Shown one piece after another: positions 30,701 to 41,749 of a DNA stretch of 64,000 nucleotides. Both the position numbers and the translations under genes were made by a program. Under the pieces are notes generated by a model. It had not been told where the DNA came from. It saw only the letters and a list, made by a program, of their open reading frames with translations, and searched no databases. The stretch lies in NCBI GenBank assembly GCA_963576725.1, contig OY755237.1, positions 66,746,269-66,810,268 on the forward strand. The letters run 5' to 3'. Each line of letters opens with the position of its first letter. The first letter of the stretch is position 1. This DNA comes from Azorinus chamasolen. Taxonomy: Eukaryota; Mollusca; Bivalvia; Cardiida; Solecurtidae.

Positions 30701-31180
30701 TTAACCCTTTCCTCCATAAATACACCTTTCTTTGCCTCTGTAAAAGTCACTTTATGAAACCATTATGATAAATAGAGCATTTGCTCCTGTCGGAACAAAT
30801 GCTCTATTTATCACAATGGTTTCAAACTACAAAATTCTCAAATTTTCCTTTTCTCTAGTTCATGCTCCTTTTCGGTAGATTTATTCAAAGAGGTTGGATC
30901 TAAAAATAGCCTATGAGGTAATGGGTTAACCCTTTACTCCATGATGAATATAAATGTAAGAAATAATGACATCATGATCGAATATGTTTTCTTTTTTCAT
31001 AATATTAAACACATGAACACAGGAAGGTTTGGCTAATACATTAAACTGTAGAATCACATCTATGTTATATTATAAGCAAACAGAGCAGACCCTGATCAGA
31101 CTCCTTGTAGGAGCCACCTGATCTTTGTGAACTCTGTTTGCAAAGACCCAGAAAGGCGTATTTAAGGAATAACGGGATAA
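30701..31180 (+). mobile_element. PB-B and PB-A sharing a TTAA
   Basis: PB-B 30701-30929 (TTAACCCTTTCCTCCATAAA to GAGGTAATGGGTTAA, full hairpin) and PB-A from 30926 (TTAACCCTTTACTCCATGAT) to about 31178 (GAATAACGGGATAA), hairpin 31076-31142. Confidence 0.83.
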
Positions 31181-32476
31181 ACCCCTTATTTGTTGACTAT
31201 TCATGTAAGAAATGACAACATCATTCAGGGCTCATGCTGAAAAGGGTGATTTAGAAGATGTTTCCCTAACCCTTTTGAGCTAAGGGAGGAGTTTAAATAC
31301 AAAGAACATATTCAAACTTAATACATATTATAAATGTTATGTTGGGACAATCTTCTCCATGTTTCATAACTCTTGCACAAAATTTGACAGAAGTATAATG
31401 CCCCTTTTCAACTTCATATTTTGTCTCTTAATTGGGACATGTCATTTTCTTGAAACCTGTTTATGATATTGTCTTCAAACTTGGTACACATTATGAGGGT
31501 GATGAGAGGATATGCAGTCAACAAGGATTGTAACTCTAAATTCATTTTTGAGGGAGTTATTCCCCTTAGTAACATTTCAGAAGCGATTTTTTGTCCAGAG
31601 CATATTAATTCTCAAGTATTGTTGGCACAACTGTGAAACTTTATATATGGATAGAGGGTGATAAGAGGATGTGCAGTCAACAAGAGTTGTAACTCTAAAT
31701 TCATTATTGAGGGATTTATTCCCCTTAGTTACTTTTCAGAAGCAATATTTTGTCAGGAGCATAATTTCACAAGTATTGTAGGCACAACTGTGAAACTTGA
31801 GATATGGGTAGAGGGTGATGAGAGGATGTGCAGTCAACAAAGGTTGTAAATCTAAATTCATTATTAAGGGAGTTATTCTCCTTTGTTACTTTTCAGAAGC
31901 AATTTTTGTCTGGAGCATAACTTCTCAAGTTTTGTAGGTACAACTATGAAACTGTGTATATGGATAGAGGGTGGCGAGAGGATGTGCAGTCAACAAGGAC
32001 TGTAACTCTAAATTCATTTTAGAGGGATTTATTCCCCTTTGTTACTTGTCATAAGTATTTTTGTCCAGAGCATAACTTCTCAAGTACTACTTCTACATTT
32101 CTTCACCATTGAACCTCAAATTTTGCATATGCATTTATAATGATGTGTAGATGTGTGTGACATAATTTTGATGTGAGTCATTCCTTGACTGGACTTAAAA
32201 AAAAATTATTTCCACAAGTGTGGATGAAAGGATTATTGAGCTATTGCCTTTTGTATTGAAGTCATTGTATCTTTTGACAAGGTGGTGGGTGGGGGTATCA
32301 ATCACCTTTAGTGATAGTTCTAGTTATCACAGTTGTTTCAAAGTGACTTTTCCAAAGGCATCAAAAGGCATCAATATGAGGGAAGGGGGTTAAAGTTGTA
32401 TAAGTGGGACCAGCATTACAAAGTACTGGAGAGGCAAGATTGGATCCAAATACTTGGGTAATTAGCGTATCTATAC
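31181..32476. repeat. Tandem-repeat element, about four units of 155-165 bp
   Basis: Units contain GGGTGATGAGAGGATGTGCA followed by AACTCTAAATTCATT...GGGAGTTATTCCCCTT, with starts near 31493, 31646, 31811 and 31967. Upstream (31181-31480) and downstream (32110-32300) flanks may belong to the same element. A PB-B right fragment lies at 32335-32395. The + open frame at 31658-31849 is repeat-derived. Confidence 0.75.
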
Positions 32477-32724
32477 TTAACCTTTCGCTTGCTATTCGCG
32501 TCAATATACCTACCTGTAAATAGTGAAGACCCAGATGAGACAGGTCCTGCAGGAGCTGTCTCATCAGGGTCTGCACTACTTACAAATTGATTGTGCAACC
32601 AGTGCACTCCACAGCAGTGATTGCACAGCGAAATACTTGTACACAGTGAAGATATATGTAATTATACAACGGCATGGATAAAGAAGGAGAAATGTATTTT
32701 AAAAATCAGCAAGCGAAGGGTTAA
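32477..32724 (+). mobile_element. PB-D MITE, copy 1
   Basis: TTAACCTTTCGCTTGCTATT to CAGCAAGCGAAGGGTTAA, 248 bp. The hairpin TGTAAATAGTGAAGACCCAG...GGTCTGCACTACTTACA lies at 32516-32584. The copy at 40158 is nearly identical along its whole length. Confidence 0.88.
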
Positions 32725-33204
32725 GAGTTGGCAGTATCTTGATCTCGGATACTGTCTAAAGTACTGAGCCTGACCATGACCATGTTCCCAGTGGCATGTC
32801 TGTAAATTCTGAATTCAGAGGTTAAAGTAGCCAAGTGACAGTCTGTACAGAAGTCACGTCTCTATGACAAATTATCCTGTTTCTAGTCTGGGCAAATAAA
32901 TTGCAATTCACTGATGGTATTGTGTTCTTCTGTTGTCTGAAATTAACCCTTTACTCAGTAGAGATGTCTCTTTACCATTTACTCCATGAATATTCATGTA
33001 TGAAATAATGACATCATAATGACATCATGAATATTAGATTAATTGTTATAATAGCACATGGCCACAAGAAGTTTTGGCCATCGCATCTATATTATTATTA
33101 TTATATCATAAGCCAAACAGCGCAGACCCTTATCATATGGCTCCTACAGGAACCATCTGATCTGGGTCTGCTGTGTTTACAAAGTTATTTGTATGGAATT
33201 AAGG
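32725..33204. mobile_element. Unassigned intron and PB-A MITE
   Basis: 32725-32960 is unassigned. PB-A spans about 32970-33207 (TTACTCCATGAATATTCATG to GGAATTAAGGGTCAA), hairpin 33115-33182. Confidence 0.65.
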
Positions 33205-33830
33205 GTCAACACTGTTTACAAACAGAATGGACCCATATGAGTCATCTGATCAGGGTCCGCTCAGTTTGCTTGTGGAATTGTATAGATCTGATTGTACAGT
33301 TTCTGCCATTTCCAAACTATCCTATGCTTACAATTGCATTAAATGTTGTGAAAATTCAGTTAACCCTTTCCTCCATAGGCTATTTTAGATTCATCCACTT
33401 TGAATAAATCTACCGAAAAGGAGCATTAACTAGAGAAAAGGATTTTTTTAATAGAATTTTGTAGTTTGAAACCATTGTGATAAATAGAGCAAATGCTCTA
33501 TTTATCACAATGGTTTCATAAAGTGCCTTTTACAGAGGCGTAGAAAGGCGTATTTATGGAGGAAAGGGTTAATAAATATTAATGATGATCAGATCGAGCT
33601 ACAGATAACGATGCTACCTAGATACTAAAATCGTCATTTCCCTGCCAAACCCTATACTGTGCCTACTCTTTTAGAATCGTCTCTTCGAGAGGATACTAAA
33701 GAGTGGACACAGTATAGGGTTTGGTGGAGAAATAAAGGAGCTATGCTTGAAAATGTTTATATTTAAGCATCTTATCTGGAGCTCTGATGTCATTATGTTT
33801 CTTCATGAATTATGATTCATCAGGGAAAGG
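33205..33830 (+). mobile_element. PB-A MITE carrying PB-B and HT-1 insertions
   Basis: The host hairpin (33218-33270) and flank run to AAAATTCAGTTAA. PB-B 33360-33572 sits there with a perfect short hairpin. The host resumes as ATAAATATTAATGATG and is broken again by HT-1 33594-33786 (CGAGCTACAGATAACGATGC to GGAGCTCTG). It ends CAGGGAAAGGGTTA near 33829. Confidence 0.78.
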
Positions 33831-34960
33831 GTTAGGCAGGCATCAGTAATAACAAATTCGATGACTCTATCAGCAGTATATTAAAGGATATCACCCCTGC
33901 AGGATACTGGAGTTATTTGATTGAAACAGGTCATAATGGCAATAGCGTTGAAAACATCAGACTTTCCCGCCATAGTTAGTGCTTTTTTGGACACCAATAT
34001 TGGAAATTTCCCTTCTGTTATGCCATGTGTTGAGAGCTTCATTTGCCACTATTGTTTGATGATGGTGTCTAGGTTATCCCTTTACTCCATATATACACCT
34101 TTTAACATCTTTGCAGAATGAGTAGACCCAGATCCGACGACTCCTGTAGGAACTGTCTGAGCATGGTCTGCTCTGTTTGTTTATGGAGTGAATAAAGGTC
34201 TTGATTCTCAGTTTCTTCCAGTTGGCCAAAAAATCCTGTTTTCATTAGCAAAATTATAAAAAAAAAATCAGCAAATTAATGTTCATGATGCCATTATTTT
34301 TCGCCTGTTAATGGAGGAAAGGGCTATAGAAATGAACTGTTGAGTTTTTGTCATGATTTCTTGAGATGGAAGTAAAAAATGGATTTATGAATATTGCATG
34401 ACACTGGCAGTGAATGTAGTGGGTCAAAATATTGCACTTTATAAAGTGCAGCAGTGTTTGATGAAGGTTAATATCTTTTTATTTGAAGAGTTGATCAAAA
34501 TCAGGAAATGAAGAAAATGACACAAATGTATCAGAAATCGGAGAAAAGGAGCAACAAGGCTTATCTGCATTTAATGACTCAATATTAATTTCTAAGCAGC
34601 AGTGGATGTCATTGCACATGAAAATTGTGTATAAGGCAGCATGTCGTAGTTGTTGTGGAAAGATTTTGTCTCTGATATTAATGGAAATTTATTGGAGTTA
34701 ACCAGAGTGAATATGTATGTATATAAACACCTTGTCAATTGCTCATTTCAATTTAGGATTTTCATACAGTTGAGATCTGGTCAATCCATTAACCCTCTCC
34801 TTTACATTTTCAAGCATTTACAAACAGAGAAGATCCAGATCAGACAGCTTCTAAAATGACTGCAATGTTCTACCTTCCATATTTCATTATAACTTACTAT
34901 TTTTTCAGTGAATATATAGTAGGTACTGACATTTGAACTAAATATAGAATAGGGGAAGGG
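33831..34960. mobile_element. Two decayed PB-A copies and unassigned intron
   Basis: One copy spans about 34075-34330 (hairpin 34113-34180, end GGAGGAAAGGGCTA). A second, about 34788-34962 (TTAACCCTCTCCTTTACATT to GGGGAAGGGTTG), has lost most of the hairpin. 33831-34074 and 34331-34787 show nothing recognised. Confidence 0.55.
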
Positions 34961-35825
34961 TTGCCATAATTATCCTGAGTATTCAGTTAGATGAACTTAG
35001 TGACAAATTCATGATTATCTATGCAAACAGTGTAGATCCAGATAAGATGACAGGTAACTCAGTGTCTTATATAACTCAGTTTCTTATTAGGGTCTATACA
35101 GTTTTACACTGTTATCATAGTTTTTGAAAACATTTGAGAAAATTGTTGCAGACGACAAACTTTGCAGAAGACAATTACGTAGAATGCAAATAGCCCAAAT
35201 ATATAAGGTGAATATGAATAATGACAGTTGATTGAGAGCCTTAGCCTTTTCAATGCTTATCTTGATGATGGAATAGTCCGTCATTGTTTAATGACAGAAT
35301 ACATTCATTATGAAAGGGTATTATTTGCAAGAGGGTTTTGAATGTCAAACAATGCAGACCCTAATCAGAAGGCTCTTGGAACCTTCTGATCTGGGTCTAC
35401 ACTGTTTGCAAATGCCTCTACACTCATTTACCACCTTCAGAGGGTTAAGAATGGACCACATTGCAGTGCTGTATTGGAATTCTGTATAAAGAGTATGTAA
35501 CTATGTGAAACTGTAACAACTTGTATTTTGTATCTTACATGTACTCTGTTTTCACAAAATTCTGTTAATGGATTCAGTGACGCTTGGAAATTCCGTGTTT
35601 GTTTGTATGGAATTGTTTACGAAAGAACAATAAGTGAAGCTTAGGCAATGTGAAGTTATTTGATTTGTAATCATGAGGTCTGTGACATTCATGACAAAAT
35701 AGCATGCTGACTAGAATGAGAAAGGATGTGAGAGCGTATGTCAGTTGCCATGGCTGAAAATAACCTGGGGTTTGTGCATGACAGCGACTCCGAACTACAG
35801 CTGTGTAAGTGAACCAGTGAATTAC
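34961..35825. mobile_element. PB-C-like copies, partly decayed
   Basis: A GTGTAGATCC hairpin lies at 35022-35105. A PB-C-like copy spans about 35140-35450, with a hairpin at 35344-35410 and the end CAGAGGGTTAA. 35451-35825 is unassigned. Confidence 0.5.
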
Positions 35826-36589
35826 TTAACCCCTTTGTCTGTTGAATATTCATGTTAGAAGTAGAGCCATCATGAATATTTATTAGCTGCATTTGTATAA
35901 TTGTATATCTACACAGGATGTTTTGGTATAGCTAGAAACTGTAGTCATATCTATCATAATTTCATATGCAAACAGAGCAGAGCAGACCGTGATCAGACGG
36001 CTCCTATAGGAGCTCTGATCTGATATAGGTCTACTCTGTTTGCAAAGGTATGAAAAATGAAAGAAAGGATTAATTCTTTTGCTGAGTTCCTAGCCGTCTC
36101 TTTCAGATAAAGAGTTAACTCTTTCAACTCTAGACATGTATGTACTGTCATTTGCAAACAGTGTAGACCCAGATCAGAGGGCTCCTAGAGGATCCCTCTG
36201 ACCAGGGCCTGCACTGTTAGGCATTCAAAATCCTCCATCAACTTAAAGCCCTTCATACTGAATGGACTCCATAGTTAAAGCCAGGTGGGCTATTCCACTC
36301 AGATTATTCAGGGGTGAAATGGGTTAATAGAGCATTGAAGCCTTAACCCTTTCCTTCATATAAACGTTTTCATGCATCTGCAAACAGAGTAGACCCAGAT
36401 CAGACGGCTCCTATAGGAGCCGTCTGATCAGGGTCTGCTCTGTTTGTTAATAGAATTTGATAGATCTGATTCTCTACTTCCTAAAATGGCTAAAATGTTC
36501 CACCTTCCATATTTCATTATAACTATTTTGTCCATGAACTTTCAGCAGGTATCTAAATTTTGAATAAACATAGAACAGGGAAGGGTTAA
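35826..36589 (+). mobile_element. PB-A, PB-C and PB-A MITEs
   Basis: PB-A 35826 to about 36073 (TTAACCCCTTTGTCTGTTGA to AAAGAAAGGATTAA). PB-C about 36115-36327 (end GAAATGGGTTAA), hairpin 36153-36222. PB-A 36343-36589 (TTAACCCTTTCCTTCATATA to CAGGGAAGGGTTAA) has a perfect hairpin at 36380-36448. Confidence 0.83.
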
Positions 36590-36889
36590 TAATGTTTGTA
36601 GTAGTTTCAAGGAAACGAAAACACTACCGAGTACAAAAAAGGAAATTTACACAGGTTTGTTTCCCTGTTATATTTGTATTACCAGACCGAGTATAACATA
36701 AAGAAAAGGCTTGAGTTGTATGTCTCTGAAATTTATAGTTCCCTGTTTGCAGATTAACACATTCGCTCAAAAATAGCACTCTTTGGACATTATGTTTACC
36801 ACAAGTCTGGTTGTTACAGACTGAATAGTGCAAAGTGCTTTAACACATAACCTGGCTGATAAAGATATGAGCATAGGGTTGCTTGTATA
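36590..36889. other. Intron, nothing recognised
   Basis: No element ends. The minus-strand open frame at 36624-36833 has no domain. Confidence 0.35.
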
Positions 36890-37095
36890 CAGTAGAACCT
36901 GTCTTAAGCGACCATTCATTTATTGAACACAGGAGTCTGAAAAAAGCAGGTGATTGCTTAATGCAGGCTAAAAGTAATACAGAAGGCTCCTATAGGAGCT
37001 TTCTGCTTTACTTTTAGCCTGCATTAAGCTACCACCTGCCTTACAGACCCATAAATAGACCCCTTTTTGATGGTCACTTAAGACAGGGTCTACTG
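36890..37095. mobile_element. PG-2 pogo-like MITE, complete
   Basis: CAGTAGAACCTGTCTTAAGC / GACAGGGTCTACTG with TA outside both ends. Hairpin AGGTGATTGCTTAATGCAGG...GCCTGCATTAAGCTACCACC at 36945-37039. Confidence 0.88.
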
Positions 37096-37690
37096 TACTG
37101 TATATACCCTACATGCTGAGACCCCCTTCTATTATTTGGCATCCTTTTTGATAATCAAATAGTGAAGACCCTGATCAGGCTGATCCTTCAGAAGTATGAG
37201 CTGGGTCTGCACATGTACAGTTTGTATAAATATGTTGATGATTATTAACCCATTCCCTCATCGAGACACCATTTGTCCACACCTTGCAAACAAAGTAGAT
37301 CCAGATCAGACAGCTGCTGTAGGAGCTGTCTGATCAGGGTCTGCTCTGTTTGCTTATAGAATGATAAAGATCTAATTCTACAGTTTTTGCTAAGGCCAAA
37401 AAGTCTCTTGTTCATATACAATTACATGTACAGTAAAACCCCGCTAATGCGACCACTTAATAAACAGCCACTGGCGCTGTTTAAAGCAGGTGGTTGCTTA
37501 ATGCAGGACGAAAGTTATGCAGAAAGCTCCTATAGGAGCTTTCTGCATAACTTTTGTCCTGCATTAAGCTACCACCTGCCTCTGTCACCCAGAATTATGC
37601 CCCTTTTTTGTGGTCGCATTAGCGGGGTTTTACTGTATATATACCATTTCAGTTAATTGATACTTATAAATTTATTTGTTTCTTACATGA
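37096..37690 (+). mobile_element. PB-A MITE split by a PG-1 element
   Basis: The host starts near 37246 (TTAACCCATTCCCTCATCGA), hairpin 37286-37353, and ends in a decayed right flank near 37690. PG-1 37431-37635 (CAGTAAAACCCCGCTAATGC to GGGGTTTTACTG) is flanked by TA and carries a hairpin of nearly 90 bp. 37096-37245 holds one hairpin remnant. Confidence 0.82.
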
Positions 37691-37889
37691 ATAGTAAAGG
37701 AATAATAGTTCTCAATTTAGATGTTTGTTACACTTAAAATGTGAATGACATATTTTTCATATTTTTAATGACATTGGATTTGGTTCTCCTCCAAAATGTT
37801 TTTTAAGAGTTTTTGTAATCAATAGGTAATTATTGGTTTAATGATTTACTTCAATGTGCAAAGAAGATCTTTATTTTTAAATATTGGTT

Positions 37890-38987
37890 ACAGAAAAAAA
37901 CTTGAAACCAGAATTCTAGTAGAAAAAAAATTAGATACAGTAAAACGGTGATAATCCGAGGAGCGATTTTCCGAGTATATGGTTTAATCTGAGGGAATTT
38001 GTATGGTCTGGACATGAAATCTATTACTTCAATACAACTATGTACAGTGTAATCCGAGTCTCGATAATCCGATTTTTTGATTACCTGCCTAATCGGAGCA
38101 TGCATTACGGACACTTTGAAGTCAATTTATCACACCTCCAATTAGAGGTGCCGCTGTGTTAGTTTTGAAACTATGCGTGAATAACAACGGGTCCAACAGT
38201 ATACACGTATGTAGGCAGTAATTTCGAGTTCTAGCTGTACAACGCATAATTTTATATAATGCATCGATTCTTTACTTATATAAGTGATAGCGGTAAACAC
38301 CATACACAGCTGCAACCGAGGTTTCACTGTAGTTTGCACGGGTCAGTTCAAAGAACCCTTCACAATAAACCCAAAATTTGTTTCAAACTATTAGACATTA
38401 TAGAACAGTCGTAGCTTATAACCTTATATTTATCGATTAGTTTGCCTAATTTTCCATTCTTTGACATTTCACTTAGTTGTGGATGTTAACAAACAACATC
38501 GCTTTGCTCCCATGATAATTCGTGATAAGGAAAATCAGAGCGAGTTGAATTAATTAATAATCAGAGCACTCGGCTTTGTTCGTCTGAAAATTAATACTCT
38601 TATGGGTAGTTTATCTGTCGTAGCAACCATGTGGTTGAACGAGACTAATTGTCTAAAAATTGGCAAACATATCAATTAGCTGTTTAGCATTCTGTAGGCA
38701 AAAAGCACATTACATTGTATGTGCATACACTATACGATAGGTTTGACACGTCGAATCCACAAAGTTTGATTTCATGGATAATCCGAGGGTAGTGGTAATC
38801 TGAGCATTTTCTCAGTTCCCGACAGTCCTCGGACTATCGTCATTTTACTGTATTTTAGGCAGGTGGCTGCATAATGCAGGGTTTAAGTCATGCAAAAATC
38901 TAGAGGAGCTTTCTGCAAGCTGCCACCTGTCTCCAAGACCGATATTTATACTAAATTTAACGTCTGGTTTAGAGGGGTTTTACTGTA
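37890..38987. mobile_element. PG-3 MITE split by a 913-bp PG-4 element
   Basis: The PG-3 left part (ACCAGAATTCTAGTAG...AATTAGATA) resumes at 38851 (TTTTAGGCAGGTGGCTGCAT) and ends GAGGGGTTTTACTGTA near 38985. It is the same family as the intact copy at 41548, whose sequence is continuous across this point. Confidence 0.82.
37938..38850. mobile_element. PG-4, 913-bp pogo/Tigger-like element
   Basis: The ends CAGTAAAACGGTGATAATCC and GGACTATCGTCATTTTACTG match as inverted repeats with few differences. TA is present on both sides. The AATCCGAG motif recurs near both ends (37950, 38048, 38781). No transposase frame is seen, so it is a non-autonomous or internally replaced derivative. Confidence 0.85.
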
Positions 38988-39354
38988 TTGGATGTTAAGA
39001 TTTTGATTGTTTTTATTAATTTAAGTTAGGATTTTTTCATGGACAGATTGTCTTTAATTTTTTCACAGAAATTCACAGAAATTGAACAATTGCTAATTAT
39101 GCTTCAGCCATGAAAGGAAATTAATTTATTTACACTTTTCCTGGTAGTTATGGCCAACTGGCATTTGCATACAGCGTAGATCCAATTAAACTACTAAGTA
39201 ATTTGGGCTTTAATTTGATCCATGCTGTTTAATTTTTACTTTGCCAATATTTACACTAGATAATAGCAAAGTTTTGTTAAAAACTGCAACAGAAGGAGCA
39301 TTAGTAGACATTTTCACAGCAAAATAAAGATTAAAGTGGAATTACAATTTGATC
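38988..39354. other. Intron, nothing recognised
   Basis: AT-rich, one weak hairpin (GCATACAGCGTAGATCC...GATCCATGCTG, 39168-39228). Confidence 0.35.
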
Positions 39355-40157
39355 TTAACCCATTCCCTCATAAACAATTTTTTTAGACCCAACCTCTTTG
39401 AATAAATCTACTGAAACGGAGCAGTTACTAGAAAAAACATAAATTTTAGAATTGTTTAGTTTTGAAATCATTGTGATAAAAAGAGCATTTGCTCCTATGG
39501 AGCAAATGCTCTATTTATCACAATGGTTTCAAACAGTGACTTTTACAGAGGTGTCAATATTAGGGAAAGGGTTAACCCTTCTTCAGCATAACCCAACCTG
39601 TCATTTGCAAACAGCGTGTAGCCTGGTGAGATGCTGAGTAACTCGTCGTCTCATTAGGATCCAAACTGTGAACACTCAGTCAAAAGTTTCTTAAAAGTAA
39701 TTGTAAGTAGAACATGTTGCACATCAGAGTTTGAGCAATGTCATTTTTTCAACAGACAAAGGATTAATTTCATTCCACTCTGCTTCCTGCAGACATTAGC
39801 TCCGATTGAACAGATTTTGTTTAAAATTAACCCTTTCAGAATTGAGTGAGATTGGTTTGAAAAAATATGTTGTCGGCTACGATTGTTAAAAAAAATTTTT
39901 TTCCTTCCATTATTTTTCAATAAACAGTGTTGGAAGATCTAACAGTTTGAATCCAGATGAAAATCTCAGTTACTTGGTAAATCATCTGGATCTAGACTGT
40001 TTATGATGGCCATCACAAGTTGGTCCAGACAGGGTTACGGTCCTAACCAAGGATGAAGATTTAGTTTACCTGTGATTATTGAAAAGTAGTTGATTAGTAT
40101 GTGTACAGATGAGGACTCCTAAATGAACTCTTTATTTTATGGTATTGCGTTTTATTA
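39355..40157. mobile_element. PB-B MITE and two GGATCC cores
   Basis: PB-B 39355-39575 (TTAACCCATTCCCTCATAAA to TAGGGAAAGGGTTAA) has a full hairpin. GGATCC-type cores lie at about 39605-39670 and 39945-40008; the first starts in the TTAA of the PB-B copy. 40009-40157 is unassigned. Confidence 0.7.
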
Positions 40158-40407
40158 TTAACCCTTCGCTTGCTATTTGCGTCAATATACCTACCTGTAA
40201 ATAGTGAAGACCCAAATGAGACAGCTCCTGCAGGAGCTGTCTTATCCGGGTCTGCACTATTTACAAGTTGATTGTGCAACCAGTTCACTCCACAGCAGTG
40301 GTTGCATAGCGAAATACTTGTACACAGTGAATATATATGTAATTATACAACAGGGCATGGGTAAAGAAGGAGAAATGTATTTTAAAATTCAGCAAGAGAA
40401 GGGTTAA
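40158..40407 (+). mobile_element. PB-D MITE, copy 2
   Basis: TTAACCCTTCGCTTGCTATT to CAGCAAGAGAAGGGTTAA, 250 bp. Hairpin TGTAAATAGTGAAGACCC...GGGTCTGCACTATTTACA at 40197-40265. Near-identical to 32477-32724. Confidence 0.9.
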
Positions 40408-41148
40408 CGCCTTTGAAACTGAGAAGACACAGACCAGGCAGCTGTCTGGTCAGATTTATATGTCATAAGTCTAATTCTCTACTGCCTATGACAATAGATT
40501 TTGATATTTTATTATTTTGATACAATTATTGAATTGATTTTTGAATATTCAAAATGCACAGACTCTTGCATGAATATTCATCAGGTAAAGGGTTAAAATG
40601 GTTCTGCAGGAGCCCTTTGATCAGATCAGCACAGTTTGCTGTAGGCAGGAAATCATTTGAATGTAGCATTCATAATAACATGTCTTTAACCCGTTCCCTG
40701 TTTCATATTTATTAAAATATTTCTTCACCTCTTTATTCATGTACAGAATCAATAAAATGGAACATAAAAAAGGGCTTTTTTCATTGTTGTGGAAACTGCA
40801 TAATCAGATTTATAAATTTCCATAAGCAAACAGAGCAGACCCTGATAAGATGGCTTCTGTGTGTGAAAATGTGTACATATTATATGAGGGAAAAGGTTAA
40901 CCCTTTATTCCATGAATATTTATGTAAAGTAATAATAACATCATGAATATTAATTAGAGTAATTGTTATAATAGAATATGGACACTGGAATGTTTGGCCA
41001 TGGCAGAAGCTGTAGAATCATATCTAATTATTATATCATAAGCAAACAGAGCAAACCCTGATCAGAAGGCTCCTATAGAAGCCATCTGATCTGGGTCTCC
41101 TCTGTTTGCAAGGGTGTAGAAAGGAGAATTTATGGAGTAAAGGGTTAA
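40404..41148 (+). mobile_element. Three PB-A MITEs
   Basis: 40404-40596 is a copy with a shrunken hairpin, sharing its TTAA with the PB-D copy. 40686-40900 (TTAACCCGTTCCCTGTTTCA to GAGGGAAAAGGTTAA) lacks its hairpin right arm. 40897-41148 (TTAACCCTTTATTCCATGAA to GGAGTAAAGGGTTAA) is complete and shares TTAA 40897-40900. The last ends 192 bp before the tubby exon. Confidence 0.83.
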
Positions 41149-41340
41149 TATCCTTCTTGTCAGGATTTTGACAAACATAGTGATGAAAATAATGAATACC
41201 AACAAATAATATGAAAAGGATAGTGCTTCTAGCAAAAGATATTGTTTGACAGATAAAATGGAAAACTTCTCTTCACTAAGATCTATAATTGTGCAGTGGA
41301 AATGTTTGTGTAATTGAAATTTGATATATTTTTATTACAG

Positions 41341-41540
41341 GGGATGAACCAGCCCCAAAGCCACGAAAACAGAAGAAGAAGAAGCCGAAACAGCAGCGTC
41401 AAGAATTCTCTCCACCAACACCACAGCAGCGGGATGAGAATGAGGAAGATGTTGATGATGTCAGTATTCCGGTTGCTCCACAACCGGGCAGTCGCACGCC
41501 CAGCACCAAAAACTTAGAGGCTATGCATAACGATCATGAT
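41341..41540 (+). CDS. TUB/TULP-like: Tubby-family gene, polybasic and acidic linker exon
   Basis: The acceptor is TTTTTATTACAG and the donor is GTAAG. The exon is 200 nt, entered at phase 1 and left at phase 0. The frame reads DEPAPKPRKQKKKKPKQQRQ, then a proline/glutamine stretch, an acidic patch (DENEEDVDDV), then PGSRTPSTKNLEAMHNDHD. The lysine-rich block resembles a monopartite nuclear localisation signal, as noted for the family linker in vertebrates; function here is inferred. A minus-strand reading of the same bases is a shadow. The donor is unusual: a TA-flanked MITE begins at 41548, and its TA target site (41546-41547) sits at intron positions +6/+7, so the extended donor runs straight into the transposon end. 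Confidence 0.88.
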
Positions 41541-41547
41541 GTAAGTA

Positions 41548-41749
41548 CAGTAAAAACCCTCTAAACCGGAATTCTTGTAGAGAAGAATTTAGATACTTTT
41601 AGGCAGGGTGCTGACTAATGCAGGGTGAGTCTTGCAGAAAGCTCCTAGAGGAGCTATCTGCATGACTTTCACCCTGCATTAAGTTGCCACCTGTTTCCAA
41701 GACCGATATTTATGCTAAATTTAATGTCCGGATTAGAGGGGTTTTACTG
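41548..41749. mobile_element. PG-3 MITE starting inside the tubby splice donor region
   Basis: CAGTAAAAACCCTCTAAACC to GAGGGGTTTTACTG, about 202 bp, with TA before it (41546-41547) and CATA after it. Hairpin GACTAATGCAGGGTGAGTCT...ACTTTCACCCTGCATTAAG at 41610-41690. The left TA is at intron bases +6/+7. Confidence 0.88.

Noticed and set aside
33027..33407. 126-codon + strand open frame
   Set aside because: It crosses two PB-A copies and the start of a PB-B copy, and contains the typical hairpin-derived peptides.
41283..41483. Minus-strand frame opposite the third tubby exon
   Set aside because: Shadow of the real exon: its leucine-rich look comes from reverse reading of the lysine/glutamine codons.
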